NCBI GenBank assembly: GCA_035496935.1
Contig: DATJED010000015.1
Location: 62,001 to 126,000, forward strand
DNA: 64,000 nucleotides
Direction: 5' to 3'
Origin: Pseudopedobacter sp035496935
Lineage (GTDB): Bacteria > Bacteroidota > Bacteroidia > Sphingobacteriales > Sphingobacteriaceae
How positions within the stretch are numbered: position 1 is the stretch's first letter; each line of letters opens with the position of its first letter. Both the position numbers and the translations under genes were made by a program. Below are positions 41,047 through 50,140 of the stretch, one piece after another. Below the pieces are notes generated by a model. It was not told the origin of the DNA and did not search any database. It saw nothing but the letters and a program-made list of their open reading frames with translations.

Positions 41047-42271
41047 CCCACAGCAAGATATCGCCCTAATCCGTAAATACCATAACGGAGAATTAAGCCC
41101 GGCCGAAAAAAATCAGTTGGAAGCAAGGGCTTTGGACGACCCGTTTTTACAGGACGCATTGGATGGTTATGAGGAATTAGAACGAGAAAAAGACGATATT
41201 TCTGTGCTATATCAAAGATTGGAAGAACGAGTTGCGCCAGCAAAAATCGTTTCACCCGTTTGGGGATTTAAACAATGGGGAATTGCAGCATCCATACTTT
41301 TGTGCATAGCTTTGGGTAGCATTTATTTTAATCAAACACCAAAAAACCAAACAATCGCTTTAAACGATATTCAGCAAAAAGAAGATATTCCGCAGGCAGA
41401 GAAATTGAAAATTGCACCGTTTGAAAATACAGATACAAATAGTTTACAGACTATCGCTAAAGCAGAAAAACCGACAAAGATTGAACAAGAAGAAGAAAAA
41501 GTAAACGAACCAAAAATTTATACTCCGGAGCCTGATATAATTGTTGAACCACTTGCAGCCACGCAGGAAAACACCGACTCTTCGATTGACTTGCAGGAAG
41601 TACAGGTTGTTGGTTATGCTACTCAAAAAAAACAAGAGTTAACCGGCGCCGTATCCAGTATCAAATCGGAAAACCTAATGGCAGCCAAAATGGTGCGAGC
41701 GGACAAAGCCTCACAAATGATTAAATTAAAGGGAAAAATTGTCGACGAAAAAGACAGTAGCGCTTTGCCGGGAGTTTCCATCAAAAATTTAGAAACGGGT
41801 GTGGTAAAACAAACTGATGCTAACGGCGAATTTACCATTGAGGCAAACAAAAATGATGATTTGGCATTTAACTATCTCGGTTATCAAACTAAAAAAGCCA
41901 ATGTTCAGCAACAAGATTCTCTTTTAGTTAGCCTTAAGCCAGATTTAGCCTCGCTAAATGAGGTAGTTGTGGTAGGTTATGGAACGCAAAAAGCGAGGGA
42001 AAATATTGAGATAGGTCCAAAAGTTGGTTGGAAAAGATTCAAAAACTATTTAGAGCAACAAGCCGAAATAGCAAATATTGGAAAAGGTAAAGTACAAGTT
42101 CAGTTTGTTATAAACGCCAACGGTGAGCTATCCAACTTTAAAATTATCGATTCATTTTCGGCAAAAGCAGGTGCCGCCGCAATAAACATTATTAAAAACT
42201 ACAACAGTGGCTGGGTTGGCTCGGCAGATAAAATTCCACATAAAGCAAACATAACGGTCAAGTTCAAATAA
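41039..42271 (+). CDS. Anti-sigma-like single-pass membrane protein with SusC-plug and TonB-C-like segments
   Basis: A 410-residue protein from a GTG start that overlaps the sigma gene. Residues 1-60 (IALIRKYHNGELSPAEKNQLEARALDDPFLQDALDGYE) look like a cytoplasmic anti-sigma-type domain. One membrane helix lies at about 77-94 (KQWGIAASILLCIALGSIYF). Then come a disordered linker, a plug-like segment (LQEVQVVGYATQKKQELTGAV), a carboxypeptidase-D regulatory-like domain (MIKLKGKIVDEKDSSALPGVSI...), a second plug-like LNEVVVVGYGTQK, and a C-terminal part like the TonB C-terminal domain (GKVQVQFVINANGELSNFKIIDS). Overlap with the sigma gene supports a regulatory role; this is inferred, not seen directly. 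Confidence 0.8.
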   Translation: MNNPQQDIALIRKYHNGELSPAEKNQLEARALDDPFLQDALDGYEELEREKDDISVLYQRLEERVAPAKIVSPVWGFKQWGIAASILLCIALGSIYFNQTPKNQTIALNDIQQKEDIPQAEKLKIAPFENTDTNSLQTIAKAEKPTKIEQEEEKVNEPKIYTPEPDIIVEPLAATQENTDSSIDLQEVQVVGYATQKKQELTGAVSSIKSENLMAAKMVRADKASQMIKLKGKIVDEKDSSALPGVSIKNLETGVVKQTDANGEFTIEANKNDDLAFNYLGYQTKKANVQQQDSLLVSLKPDLASLNEVVVVGYGTQKARENIEIGPKVGWKRFKNYLEQQAEIANIGKGKVQVQFVINANGELSNFKIIDSFSAKAGAAAINIIKNYNSGWVGSADKIPHKANITVKFK

Positions 42272-42281
42272 TATAATCGGC

Positions 42282-44147
42282 ATGAAAAAATTACTGTTTA
42301 TTATCCCAATCATTTTGATCTCATGTTCTCAGAATCAAAAAAACCAAGATACTAACGATAAAGAAAAAGTTGCTTCCAACATTGATCCGCACTCTTTTGC
42401 AAACCCAAAAGAAAATTTAGTTACCCATTTAGATTTGACCTTGAATGTTGATTTTGACAATAAAAACTTAAAAGGTTTGGCCGTTTGGACTATTAAACAC
42501 GTTAGCAAATCAGACGAAATGATTTTTGATACCCAAGATTTAAATATTGAGAAGGTAACTTTAGACGACGATACCAGCGAAGTATTCTTCGCCCTGGGCG
42601 ACAAAATTGAATTTCTAGGACAAGCGCTAAGCGTTCCTATCCGTCCCGAAACTCAAAAGGTGAACATCTATTATACTACTGGAAAAGATGCTAAAGCTTT
42701 GCAGTGGTTAAATCCACAACAAACCGCCGGGAAAAAACAACCTTTTTTGTTTACCCAATCAGAAGCAATTTTAGGCCGCAGTTGGATTCCATCACAGGAC
42801 AGTCCGGGGATAAGATTTACCTATAACGCTGATGTAAAAGTGCCTGTGGATTTAATAGCCTTAATGAGTGCAGAAAACCCCACAGAAAAAAATTCGGAAG
42901 GGAAATATCATTTTACACAGAAACACGCCATACCGTCTTATTTAATGGCTTTAGCAGTGGGCGATATCGCTTTTAAAGCAATTGATAAACGAACCGGTGT
43001 GTATGCAGAACCCGTTATGTTGAACAAAGTTGCCTATGAATTTGCTGATATGGGCAAAATGGTAACTGTGGCTGAAAAAATTTATGGCGACTATAGGTGG
43101 GGAAGATATGATGTGCTGGTTTTACCGCCAAGCTTTCCTTTTGGTGGGATGGAAAACCCAATGTTAACTTTTGCAACCCCAACGGTAATTGCTGGCGACC
43201 GGTCTTTAGTTAGTTTAGTGGCACATGAGTTGGCGCACAGCTGGAGCGGAAATTTAGTTACCAATGCCACCTGGAATGATTTCTGGCTGAATGAAGGCTT
43301 TACCGTTTATTTTGAAAGACGAATTATTGAAGCGCTCTACGGAAAAGACGAAGCAAAAATGCAGGAAGTTTTAGGCTATCAAAGCTTAATGCAGGGCATA
43401 AAAGAAATGGGTGATAAAAATCCGGATACAAGGCTTAAAGTTGATTTTACAGATAGAGACCCCGATGATGGCGTTTCTGATATCGCTTATGAAAAAGGTT
43501 ATTTCTTTTTAAAAGCCATTGAAAATGCAGTCGGCCGAGAAAAGTTCGACGAATTTTTGAAAGAATATTTTAACCGCCATGCCTTTAAAAGCATTGATAA
43601 TGATACCTTTTTAGATGAGCTAAACGTACTTCTAATCAAAGGCGATGAGCGAGTAAAAAAGGAAATCAACTCTTTCGCATGGGTGTACCAACCCGGTTTA
43701 CCTAAAGAATTTAAGGCGCCAGAAAGTACAGTTTTTTCAAAAATTGATACGTTGGTCCAAAACTTATTGAATACCAAAAATACACAGGGCTTGAGCGCTC
43801 AAATCAAATCAACTAATGAGAAGCTGTATTTCATAAGTAAATTGCCAGAAAATTTAGATCCAAACCTAATGACGGCTATTGATCATGAATTTACTTTTAC
43901 CAGCTCCACCAATGCAGAAATCCAAAGTGCCTGGTATCTGTTAGCTATAAAAACCAAATACACCACTGCTTATCCGTCAATGAAAGAATTTTTAGTGAAC
44001 GTTGGCCGCCGAAAATTTTTAATGCCGCTTTACAAAGAGCTAGTAAAAACTCCCGACGGTAAAAAAATGGCACAGGAAATTTACAAAAACGCAAGACAAA
44101 ATTATCATTCGGTGGCGTATAACAGTTTGGATCCAATTTTAAAATAA
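42282..44147 (+). CDS. M1-family zinc aminopeptidase lipoprotein
   Basis: A 621-residue protein. A lipobox signal is LLFIIPIILISCSQ (Cys15). The zinc site is LVAHELAHSWSGN (HExxH near 315-319) with the third ligand in NEGFTVYFER about 20 residues later. The substrate-binding GGMEN motif is FGGMENPMLTF near 288. The C-terminal helical part resembles leukotriene A4 hydrolase. It likely trims peptides in the periplasm. It starts 10 bp after the anti-sigma-like gene on the same strand and may be cotranscribed. Confidence 0.93.
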   Translation: MKKLLFIIPIILISCSQNQKNQDTNDKEKVASNIDPHSFANPKENLVTHLDLTLNVDFDNKNLKGLAVWTIKHVSKSDEMIFDTQDLNIEKVTLDDDTSEVFFALGDKIEFLGQALSVPIRPETQKVNIYYTTGKDAKALQWLNPQQTAGKKQPFLFTQSEAILGRSWIPSQDSPGIRFTYNADVKVPVDLIALMSAENPTEKNSEGKYHFTQKHAIPSYLMALAVGDIAFKAIDKRTGVYAEPVMLNKVAYEFADMGKMVTVAEKIYGDYRWGRYDVLVLPPSFPFGGMENPMLTFATPTVIAGDRSLVSLVAHELAHSWSGNLVTNATWNDFWLNEGFTVYFERRIIEALYGKDEAKMQEVLGYQSLMQGIKEMGDKNPDTRLKVDFTDRDPDDGVSDIAYEKGYFFLKAIENAVGREKFDEFLKEYFNRHAFKSIDNDTFLDELNVLLIKGDERVKKEINSFAWVYQPGLPKEFKAPESTVFSKIDTLVQNLLNTKNTQGLSAQIKSTNEKLYFISKLPENLDPNLMTAIDHEFTFTSSTNAEIQSAWYLLAIKTKYTTAYPSMKEFLVNVGRRKFLMPLYKELVKTPDGKKMAQEIYKNARQNYHSVAYNSLDPILK

Positions 44148-44411
44148 TTTATAAGAGTACTATAAAGTACTTTTCAATTTTATAATGGATTCTACGATTT
44201 AATAGTGCTATAACATCCTTAAAGCAAAAATTTTAAATCCTTTCCTTGTTGTTTTCTAATCAATTAATTGTGTTTTGGCATTCTTGCTATTTAATTAATC
44301 TTCTTTTCTGCTGGTTATTTTTGGGGATTTTTTACCTCAAATAGAAACTTTCGTTGCTCAATTTACGTATAAAGTCAGTGAACGTCTGCATTGTTCAGCA
44401 TAAAGAGATTA

Positions 44412-45329
44412 ATGAGATTTGTATTTACATTCATGGCTTTGTTTGTAGCGCTAAATATTTTTGCGCAACAAAAAGCCATGTTCACACAATACATGTTTAA
44501 TACACTAGCTATTAATCCTGCCTACTCCACTCTTGATGAATCATTAACGTTTACTGCCCTCAGCCGGCACCAATGGGTGGGTTTTAAAGGCGCTCCAAAT
44601 ACACAAACTTTATCAGTTCACAGTCCCATTGGCGAAAGCAACACTTTTATAGGCGGTATTTTGGTAAACGACCAAATTGGAGAAGTAATTAGAGAAACCG
44701 GCGGAGACATTAGTTTAGCGCAAAGAGTACCTGTTGGTTATGAATCGTATTTTTCAGTGGGTATAAACGCTGGATCAAGTAGCTTTGGAGCTAATTATTC
44801 CGAAAATTACAAATTAAGCCCGGCATCTGGCAGCGACCCTGTTTTTGAGGATCAACATGGTATGCGTATAAATTTTGGATGGGGCGCAATGTTGTTTTCA
44901 GACAAATATTATGTAGGCATTTCTGCTCCGTATTTTTTTTACAGAGATTTAGGTTCGCTAGCAAAATCTGCAAATAAAACTGCTTATCGCCCACATTATA
45001 TTTTGCAGGCAGGTTACTTAATGCAACTCAATGATAACCTAAAATTTAAACCCAATTTTTTAATAAAATATGTAAACGGCTCGCCAACACAGTTTGATAT
45101 CAACGCAAATTTTCTGTTGAGTGAAACCTTATGGCTAGGCGCCTCTTATCGGTCTTTAGATTCTTTTGACGCTTTGGCATCGGTATTTATCACACCTGAT
45201 TTACAAGTAGGTTATTCGTACGATTTTACCAACACACAATTAGCAAAAACGCAGAAAGGATCGCATGAAATTGCGATAAAATTTAGGATGCCAGTGCGTG
45301 GCAGAGACCATACGGCTTGCTATTTTTAA
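44412..45329 (+). CDS. PorP/SprF-family type IX secretion outer-membrane protein
   Basis: About 305 residues. A signal peptide RFVFTFMALFVALNIFAQQ is followed by the family hallmark KAMFTQYMFNTLAINPAYST, and then beta-barrel-like strands to the end (DLQVGYSYDFTNTQL...HEIAIKFRMPVRGRD). PorP/SprF proteins are outer-membrane partners of type IX secretion and gliding adhesins. An upstream TTG at 44391 would add seven residues; I prefer the ATG at 44412. Other secretion-core genes are absent here, so it is likely a dedicated paralogue. It is convergent with the receptor gene, 2 bp apart. Confidence 0.88.
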   Translation: MRFVFTFMALFVALNIFAQQKAMFTQYMFNTLAINPAYSTLDESLTFTALSRHQWVGFKGAPNTQTLSVHSPIGESNTFIGGILVNDQIGEVIRETGGDISLAQRVPVGYESYFSVGINAGSSSFGANYSENYKLSPASGSDPVFEDQHGMRINFGWGAMLFSDKYYVGISAPYFFYRDLGSLAKSANKTAYRPHYILQAGYLMQLNDNLKFKPNFLIKYVNGSPTQFDINANFLLSETLWLGASYRSLDSFDALASVFITPDLQVGYSYDFTNTQLAKTQKGSHEIAIKFRMPVRGRDHTACYF

Positions 45330-45331
45330 GA

Positions 45332-47725
45332 TTACTTTTTCGGATTTCCGCTTTCAATTTTGGTAAATCTATAACTCAAAGCAAATAAAAAATTCCGCGT
45401 TTTTTTAGTAATAAAGCTTTCTTGGTAAAAATTAGGTCCTTCGGTAACGCTGGTTATATTTCTTTCTGTAAAGGGATCAACTGCGGTAAGTCTTATAGAA
45501 AATTTATTTTTAAGTAAGTTTCTTTTAAAACCAAACTGCGTTTGTACTGTACCGCTTGATACGCCTTGTGCAGCCGTATTTTTGAGGTAATAGATATTTA
45601 ATTCTGCGAAGGTTTTTTTCCCGAAAGCATAGTTTCCACCAACACTTGTTTTAACGTTGTAGCCGTTTCTGTTGTATGCAACGTTTGCAGCGGAACTATA
45701 GCCAATTTTGCTGACCGTAAAACTGGCATTAAAATTCTGATTTTTGGACGCCCGATAATTCCCGAAAACACTAAAACTCAACGAAGAGCTGTTTGCTAAG
45801 TTTTGATAGGTAGTTATGCTGCTGTCATCATCCTTAACCGTTTTTACACGCTCTATAATCTTGTTTGATTCGGAGTAACTTAAACGTGGCGAAACCGACC
45901 AATCGTTATCAAAAACGCTAAAACGCAATTCGTATTGGTTAGTTATGGACGGGATTAAATCCGGATTACCGAACCTTAGATTTTGTGGATCCGAATCATC
46001 TACAATAGGATTTAAAGCATTTTGCCGAGGCCTGGCAATTCTTTTACTATAACTTAGGCCGAGGCTGTATTTATTATTGAAAGATCTGTTAATAGCGGCG
46101 CTGGGAAAAAAGTTGATGTAAGGCTTTATGGAAAAGTTTGACCCGTTTTCCTGCTCAAAATTAACATCGGTAAGCTCTGCTCGGTTACCAGCTCTTAAAC
46201 TCCAATTTTTGATTTTAAATCGTAAAGAAAGATAGCCCGAATATATGTTCTGACTAAAGTTAAAAGCGTTAGTTAAAGAAGGGTTAAACTCATACTGGTT
46301 GGTAACATAATCATAGGATTGTACCGCCTGGTTTTCATCCGAACTGCTAAAAGCTGTTTTTACACCCGCTTCTATTCTGCTACGCAAAAAATCGAAAGAT
46401 TTGTCGTAATCCAAATTGATGTCCAGATTATTGCTTAAATCTTCATTATCATTTAGCTGTAGCGATGGATCCGATTTCGCCGAACCGTCTGGATTGTAAT
46501 AATATCTCGCATAATCTCTATCGCTATTTGTGGAGTTTCGAGCATAAACCACGCCTAAATTATATTGCGATCTGTTTTTTAGTTTTAGATAGTAATCCGC
46601 ATCAAAACTATAGTTTACATAATTATTTCCGCTCTTGTTATTCTGTTGCCTTGTGTAGCGCAAATCGGTTTCGTTATTCAAATACAAATTCTCTGATAAT
46701 GAACTGGTATTGCCACCGTTAAATCCGCCACGGGCAGAAAACTTGATGCTCTGGGCGGAATCGATATCCAAATTTCCCCCAAACCTTGCGCTTAAACCAT
46801 TGCTTAAACGCTCGCTATTGTTGCTTTGATTATTGTAAGTGGTATCGGTAAAAAAATTACTCCGGTTAGAAGTACCATCGTTCAAACTTTTGTTATGGCT
46901 GTAACCGACGTTACCTGTAAAAGCATATTTTGTATCTTTTTTGGAAACAAATATTCCCGAGTTATTATTGCCCAAAGTACCGACCCGCGAGGTTAAATTT
47001 CCGCTCAAACCAACTTTCTTCCCCTTTTTCATCACAATATTGATGATTCCGTCTCCATCCGCGTCAAATTTTGATGACGGGTCTGTCACCACTTCTATGC
47101 TTTCCAAAGCATCAGAAGGTAAAATACTCAGCAATTCTCCGATGCTGTTGGCATTGTAATCAGACGGTTTCCCGTCGATAAAAATTCTTGTATTTCTTTT
47201 GCCCGCAATGGTTGCCTTGCCATCAATATCAACCGTAACTAGCGGTACATTTTTTAAAATATCGGTTGCAACACTTCCTTCAGAAAAAATGCTTTGGTCA
47301 ACATTGTAAACAATCTTATCGTCCTGCATTTCAATAATGGGCTTTTTATATTCAATAACAACCTCGTTAAGCATTTGCTGGTCTGTTGTTATGGTAACCT
47401 CTCCTAAATTCACATCTGCCCGCTCAGCAGTTAACGAAATATTTTTTATCGTTTTCGTTTGATACCCAACGAAAGAAAATCTAATGGTATAAGTACCCAA
47501 AGGCAAATTTTTGATGGCAAAAGTTCCGTTGGCATCACATTGATACGATTTTATGGTCAAACTATCTGCGTTGTTGTGTAGGGAAATATTTAGGAAGGGA
47601 ATGGTTTCTTTACTTTCTAAATCGCATACTTTCCCGCTCAGGCTTCCGCTAGTTTGAGCAAATATATTTTTGGAACAAAACAGAATGGAAATTAAAACGA
47701 AAGAAAAGAGAAATTTGAATTTCAA
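45332..47725 (-). CDS. TonB-dependent outer-membrane receptor (outer membrane beta-barrel family)
   Basis: A 797-residue protein with a signal peptide (MKFKFLFSFVLISILFCSKNIFAQ), a carboxypeptidase-D regulatory-like domain at about 27-110 (GSLSGKVCDLESKETIPFLNISL), a plug domain (EVVIEYKKPIIEMQDDKIVYNVDQSIFSEGSVATDILKNVPLVTVDIDGKATIAGKRNTRIFIDGKPS) and a long C-terminal barrel rich in Asn/Ser and aromatic residues. This is the OMP_b-brl family typical of Bacteroidota. The substrate is unknown. It has no SusD partner, so glycan uptake is not indicated. Confidence 0.93.
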   Translation of the reverse strand: MKFKFLFSFVLISILFCSKNIFAQTSGSLSGKVCDLESKETIPFLNISLHNNADSLTIKSYQCDANGTFAIKNLPLGTYTIRFSFVGYQTKTIKNISLTAERADVNLGEVTITTDQQMLNEVVIEYKKPIIEMQDDKIVYNVDQSIFSEGSVATDILKNVPLVTVDIDGKATIAGKRNTRIFIDGKPSDYNANSIGELLSILPSDALESIEVVTDPSSKFDADGDGIINIVMKKGKKVGLSGNLTSRVGTLGNNNSGIFVSKKDTKYAFTGNVGYSHNKSLNDGTSNRSNFFTDTTYNNQSNNSERLSNGLSARFGGNLDIDSAQSIKFSARGGFNGGNTSSLSENLYLNNETDLRYTRQQNNKSGNNYVNYSFDADYYLKLKNRSQYNLGVVYARNSTNSDRDYARYYYNPDGSAKSDPSLQLNDNEDLSNNLDINLDYDKSFDFLRSRIEAGVKTAFSSSDENQAVQSYDYVTNQYEFNPSLTNAFNFSQNIYSGYLSLRFKIKNWSLRAGNRAELTDVNFEQENGSNFSIKPYINFFPSAAINRSFNNKYSLGLSYSKRIARPRQNALNPIVDDSDPQNLRFGNPDLIPSITNQYELRFSVFDNDWSVSPRLSYSESNKIIERVKTVKDDDSSITTYQNLANSSSLSFSVFGNYRASKNQNFNASFTVSKIGYSSAANVAYNRNGYNVKTSVGGNYAFGKKTFAELNIYYLKNTAAQGVSSGTVQTQFGFKRNLLKNKFSIRLTAVDPFTERNITSVTEGPNFYQESFITKKTRNFLFALSYRFTKIESGNPKK

Positions 47726-47799
47726 ACTTGGATAAAATTGGTGATCATTAAAACAGCATAGACGTTTAACAATGCCGATGGTTTAAATTATTGATAAAT

Positions 47800-48084
47800 T
47801 TAATCAACCGTAACACTTAAGCCTTCCTGTTGCAATATTTTTCGGTAAACCTCCATCTCCGTAAAGGAACCTTCAAGTACGGCGCATTTCCCTTCGTTAT
47901 GTACGGTCCAGGCTATTTTTTCAGATTGGCTTTCGGAGTAATCCAAGTACTTCATTAAGCAGTAAATAACGTGGTCAAAAGTATTAACCTCATCATTCCA
48001 TAAAATTAAGCGGTGTATAGTTTTTAACGATGTTAAAATCTCGTCTAAAGTGAAGGTTTCTTCCTGCGTCTGGGTATCAGCCAT
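47800..48084 (-). CDS. clpS: ATP-dependent Clp protease adaptor ClpS
   Basis: A 94-residue cytoplasmic protein that delivers N-degron substrates to ClpAP/ClpCP. The core LILWNDEVNTFDHVIYCLMKYLDYSESQSEKIAWTVHNEGKCAVLEGSFTEMEVYRKILQQEGLSVTVD is ClpS-like with the NDEVNTFDHVI motif typical of the family (NDxxNTxxxV). The N-terminal extension is acidic and short. It is separated by 74 bp from the receptor gene on the same strand. Confidence 0.93.
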   Translation of the reverse strand: MADTQTQEETFTLDEILTSLKTIHRLILWNDEVNTFDHVIYCLMKYLDYSESQSEKIAWTVHNEGKCAVLEGSFTEMEVYRKILQQEGLSVTVD

Positions 48085-48429
48085 TTAATTGAATTCGAAC
48101 TAAATAAATTTGAACGGCTTAAATTTACGAATTATAAGCAAAAATTAATGTAAATTAATTTAAAGAGAGCTTTAAGTGTTTTTTAGCATTGTTCCTAGAA
48201 ACCGTTTTAAATGCCCGAATAACGATATTATTAGAGTTTCGTTTCGAGGATGGCACACTATCGTTCAACATGATGCGAGCCGTTAAATGGTGACATTGTC
48301 CAACAGGTTGCTTTGGCAAGTATTAAACAGATGTAAAATATTAATTTTGAGTGTGTTAATTATGTTTGCCGAAATATTTAGGTACGTTAATTGAGTGTAT
48401 TTAATTTGGAAAAATAAAATCTTATAAGC
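48085..48429. other. 345-bp intergenic region between clpS and a membrane protein gene
   Basis: The ends are AT-rich, while the part from about 48150 to 48330 has more mixed composition and a longer open frame on the reverse strand (about 37 codons from an ATG at 48271, extending upstream in frame for about 19 more codons) without database-like features I can name. No promoter or RNA fold was assigned with confidence. It may be a gene remnant, a dispersed repeat or a leader of the right-hand gene. Confidence 0.35.
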
Positions 48430-48831
48430 ATGAAACTCAACTCAAAAATACACGGAATTATAGATTATTTGATAATCATCTTTTTGTTCCTATCGCCAAG
48501 CATTTTTAGCCTGCCTTACACCGCCTCCGTTTTTACTTATGGTCTTGGTGTCATCCATTTGGTGATGACCATTTGTACCAATTACGAATACAGCCTAACA
48601 CGGTTTATCCCGATGAAAGTACATGGAAAAATTGAACTTATTGTTTCTTTGGTTTTAGTTGGTGTGGCTTTTTATTTAGGAAGCACAGAGGGCGAATTTT
48701 CCAAAGAATTTTATTTAGGTTTAGCAATTGCATTATTTTTATTTTGGCTGATTTCTGATTATACCAACAAGCCAGAAGACACTCGTGAAATCCCATACAT
48801 TGAATCAAGTACCGAAGGCGGAATGATTTGA
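48430..48831 (+). CDS. SPW-repeat-like small membrane protein
   Basis: A 133-residue protein with four hydrophobic segments (residues 10-28, 35-50, 65-82, 92-107), beginning MKLNSKIHGIIDYLIIIFLFLSPSIFSLP, which resembles SPW-repeat-type four-helix membrane proteins. Function unknown. Charged residues between helices (EYSLTRFIPMKVHGKIE) suit an inner-membrane topology. It stands between clpS and ilvE with gaps on both sides, so it is probably its own transcription unit. Confidence 0.8.
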   Translation: MKLNSKIHGIIDYLIIIFLFLSPSIFSLPYTASVFTYGLGVIHLVMTICTNYEYSLTRFIPMKVHGKIELIVSLVLVGVAFYLGSTEGEFSKEFYLGLAIALFLFWLISDYTNKPEDTREIPYIESSTEGGMI

Positions 48832-48969
48832 TATCGAAAATATTGAACTTTTAAAATCGAATTTATCATAAATTGATTGCGAGTGCTTAAAATGTCTTAA
48901 AACAACGTTCAATTGTTAATATTTTGATAAACAATTTTGTAAATTGCCAGCCCGTTAAATCATAAGATC

Positions 48970-50034
48970 ATGACAGATACATTGGCTATCAAGGTAACAA
49001 AAGCGACGACCTCAAAACTTCCGAACGTAGATTTTGAAAATCTTCCTTTCGGTAAAACATTTTCTGACCACATGCTAATTGCAGATTATGCAGATGGCGA
49101 ATGGAAAAATTTTGAAATAGTCCCTTTTGGAGAAATTGGTTTAAGCCCAGCTATATCTGCTTTGCATTATGGGCAAACCTTTTTTGAAGGTTTGAAAGCG
49201 TACAAACATGACGATGGTAAAATATCTATCTTCCGTCCGGATAAAAATGCAAAGCGGTTCAACAAATCTGCCGAACGTATGTGTATGCCGGCGTTGCCAG
49301 AAGAATTATTTCTTCAGAGCCTCGCAGCAGTAGTAGATATAGACAGAGATTGGGTACCGAGTAAAGAAGGTTATACTTTATATATCCGCCCGTTTATGTT
49401 TGCTACCGATCCGTACTTAGGTGTGGCGCCATCAACCACCTATAAATTTATGGTGCTGTTATGCCCAACCGGTCCGTACTTTTCAGGAAATTTAAATGTT
49501 AAAATAGAAACCGAATATACCCGTTCTGCCGAGGGTGGATTTGGTTATGCAAAAGCCGCCGGAAATTATGCCGGTTCGCTTTTCCCGGGTAAAAAAGCTA
49601 CGGAACAAGGTTTTGACCAAATACTTTGGACGGATGCTAAAACCCACGAATATGTTGAAGAAATGGGTGCCGCAAACGCGATGTTTGTAATTGATGGAAA
49701 ATTGATAACCCCATCAACCAGAGATACAATTTTAGATGGCGTTACGCGTGATAGCATCATCACTTTAGCAAAAGACTGGGGAATGGAAGTTGAAGAACGC
49801 CGGATTTCTGTAGCCGAATTGGTTGAGGCAATTGAAAACGGTTCGTGTACCGATGCTTTTGGCGCAGGTACGGCAGCAACAATTGCTTCTGTTGCAGAGA
49901 TTGTTCATAATGGTAAAACGTACGTTTTACCAAACCCGGCAGAAAGCGTTTTTGCAAACAAGATGAGAAAAACCTTGGATGATATTAAATATGGTAGAAT
50001 CGAAGACTCTCGCAATTGGAACTATATAGTTTAA
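48970..50034 (+). CDS. ilvE: Branched-chain amino acid aminotransferase
   Basis: A 354-residue PLP enzyme converting branched-chain 2-oxo acids to leucine, isoleucine and valine in the cytoplasm. Seen are SALHYGQTFFEGLKAYKHDDGKISIFRPDKNAKRFNKSAERMCMP, the Lys-bearing GFGYAKAAGNYAGSLFPGKKA (Schiff-base lysine) and VEEMGAANAMFVID. It belongs to the class IV transaminases, of the longer BCAT type. It is followed by a strong terminator at 50053 and is convergent with the CLC gene. Confidence 0.96.
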   Translation: MTDTLAIKVTKATTSKLPNVDFENLPFGKTFSDHMLIADYADGEWKNFEIVPFGEIGLSPAISALHYGQTFFEGLKAYKHDDGKISIFRPDKNAKRFNKSAERMCMPALPEELFLQSLAAVVDIDRDWVPSKEGYTLYIRPFMFATDPYLGVAPSTTYKFMVLLCPTGPYFSGNLNVKIETEYTRSAEGGFGYAKAAGNYAGSLFPGKKATEQGFDQILWTDAKTHEYVEEMGAANAMFVIDGKLITPSTRDTILDGVTRDSIITLAKDWGMEVEERRISVAELVEAIENGSCTDAFGAGTAATIASVAEIVHNGKTYVLPNPAESVFANKMRKTLDDIKYGRIEDSRNWNYIV

Positions 50035-50052
50035 ATGCTTTCTTGCATTTTT

Positions 50053-50084
50053 AAAGGGATCGTTTTTTGAACGATCCTTTTTTT
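50053..50084 (+). terminator. Rho-independent terminator of ilvE
   Basis: An 8-bp core stem GGATCGTT (50057-50064) with AACGATCC (50070-50077), extended by A-T and G-T pairs, and a run of seven T (50078-50084). It lies 18 bp after the ilvE stop. Confidence 0.88.
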
Positions 50085-50140
50085 GTAGCATGATTTTCTG
50101 GTTGTTGATGTTAGCCACGCCGTTGCTTCAAACAGGCAAT

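Noticed and set aside
44156..44171. AGTAC-TATAAA-GTACT hairpin after the M1 peptidase gene as a terminator
   Set aside because: The stem is only 5 bp and the T run short; too weak to call.
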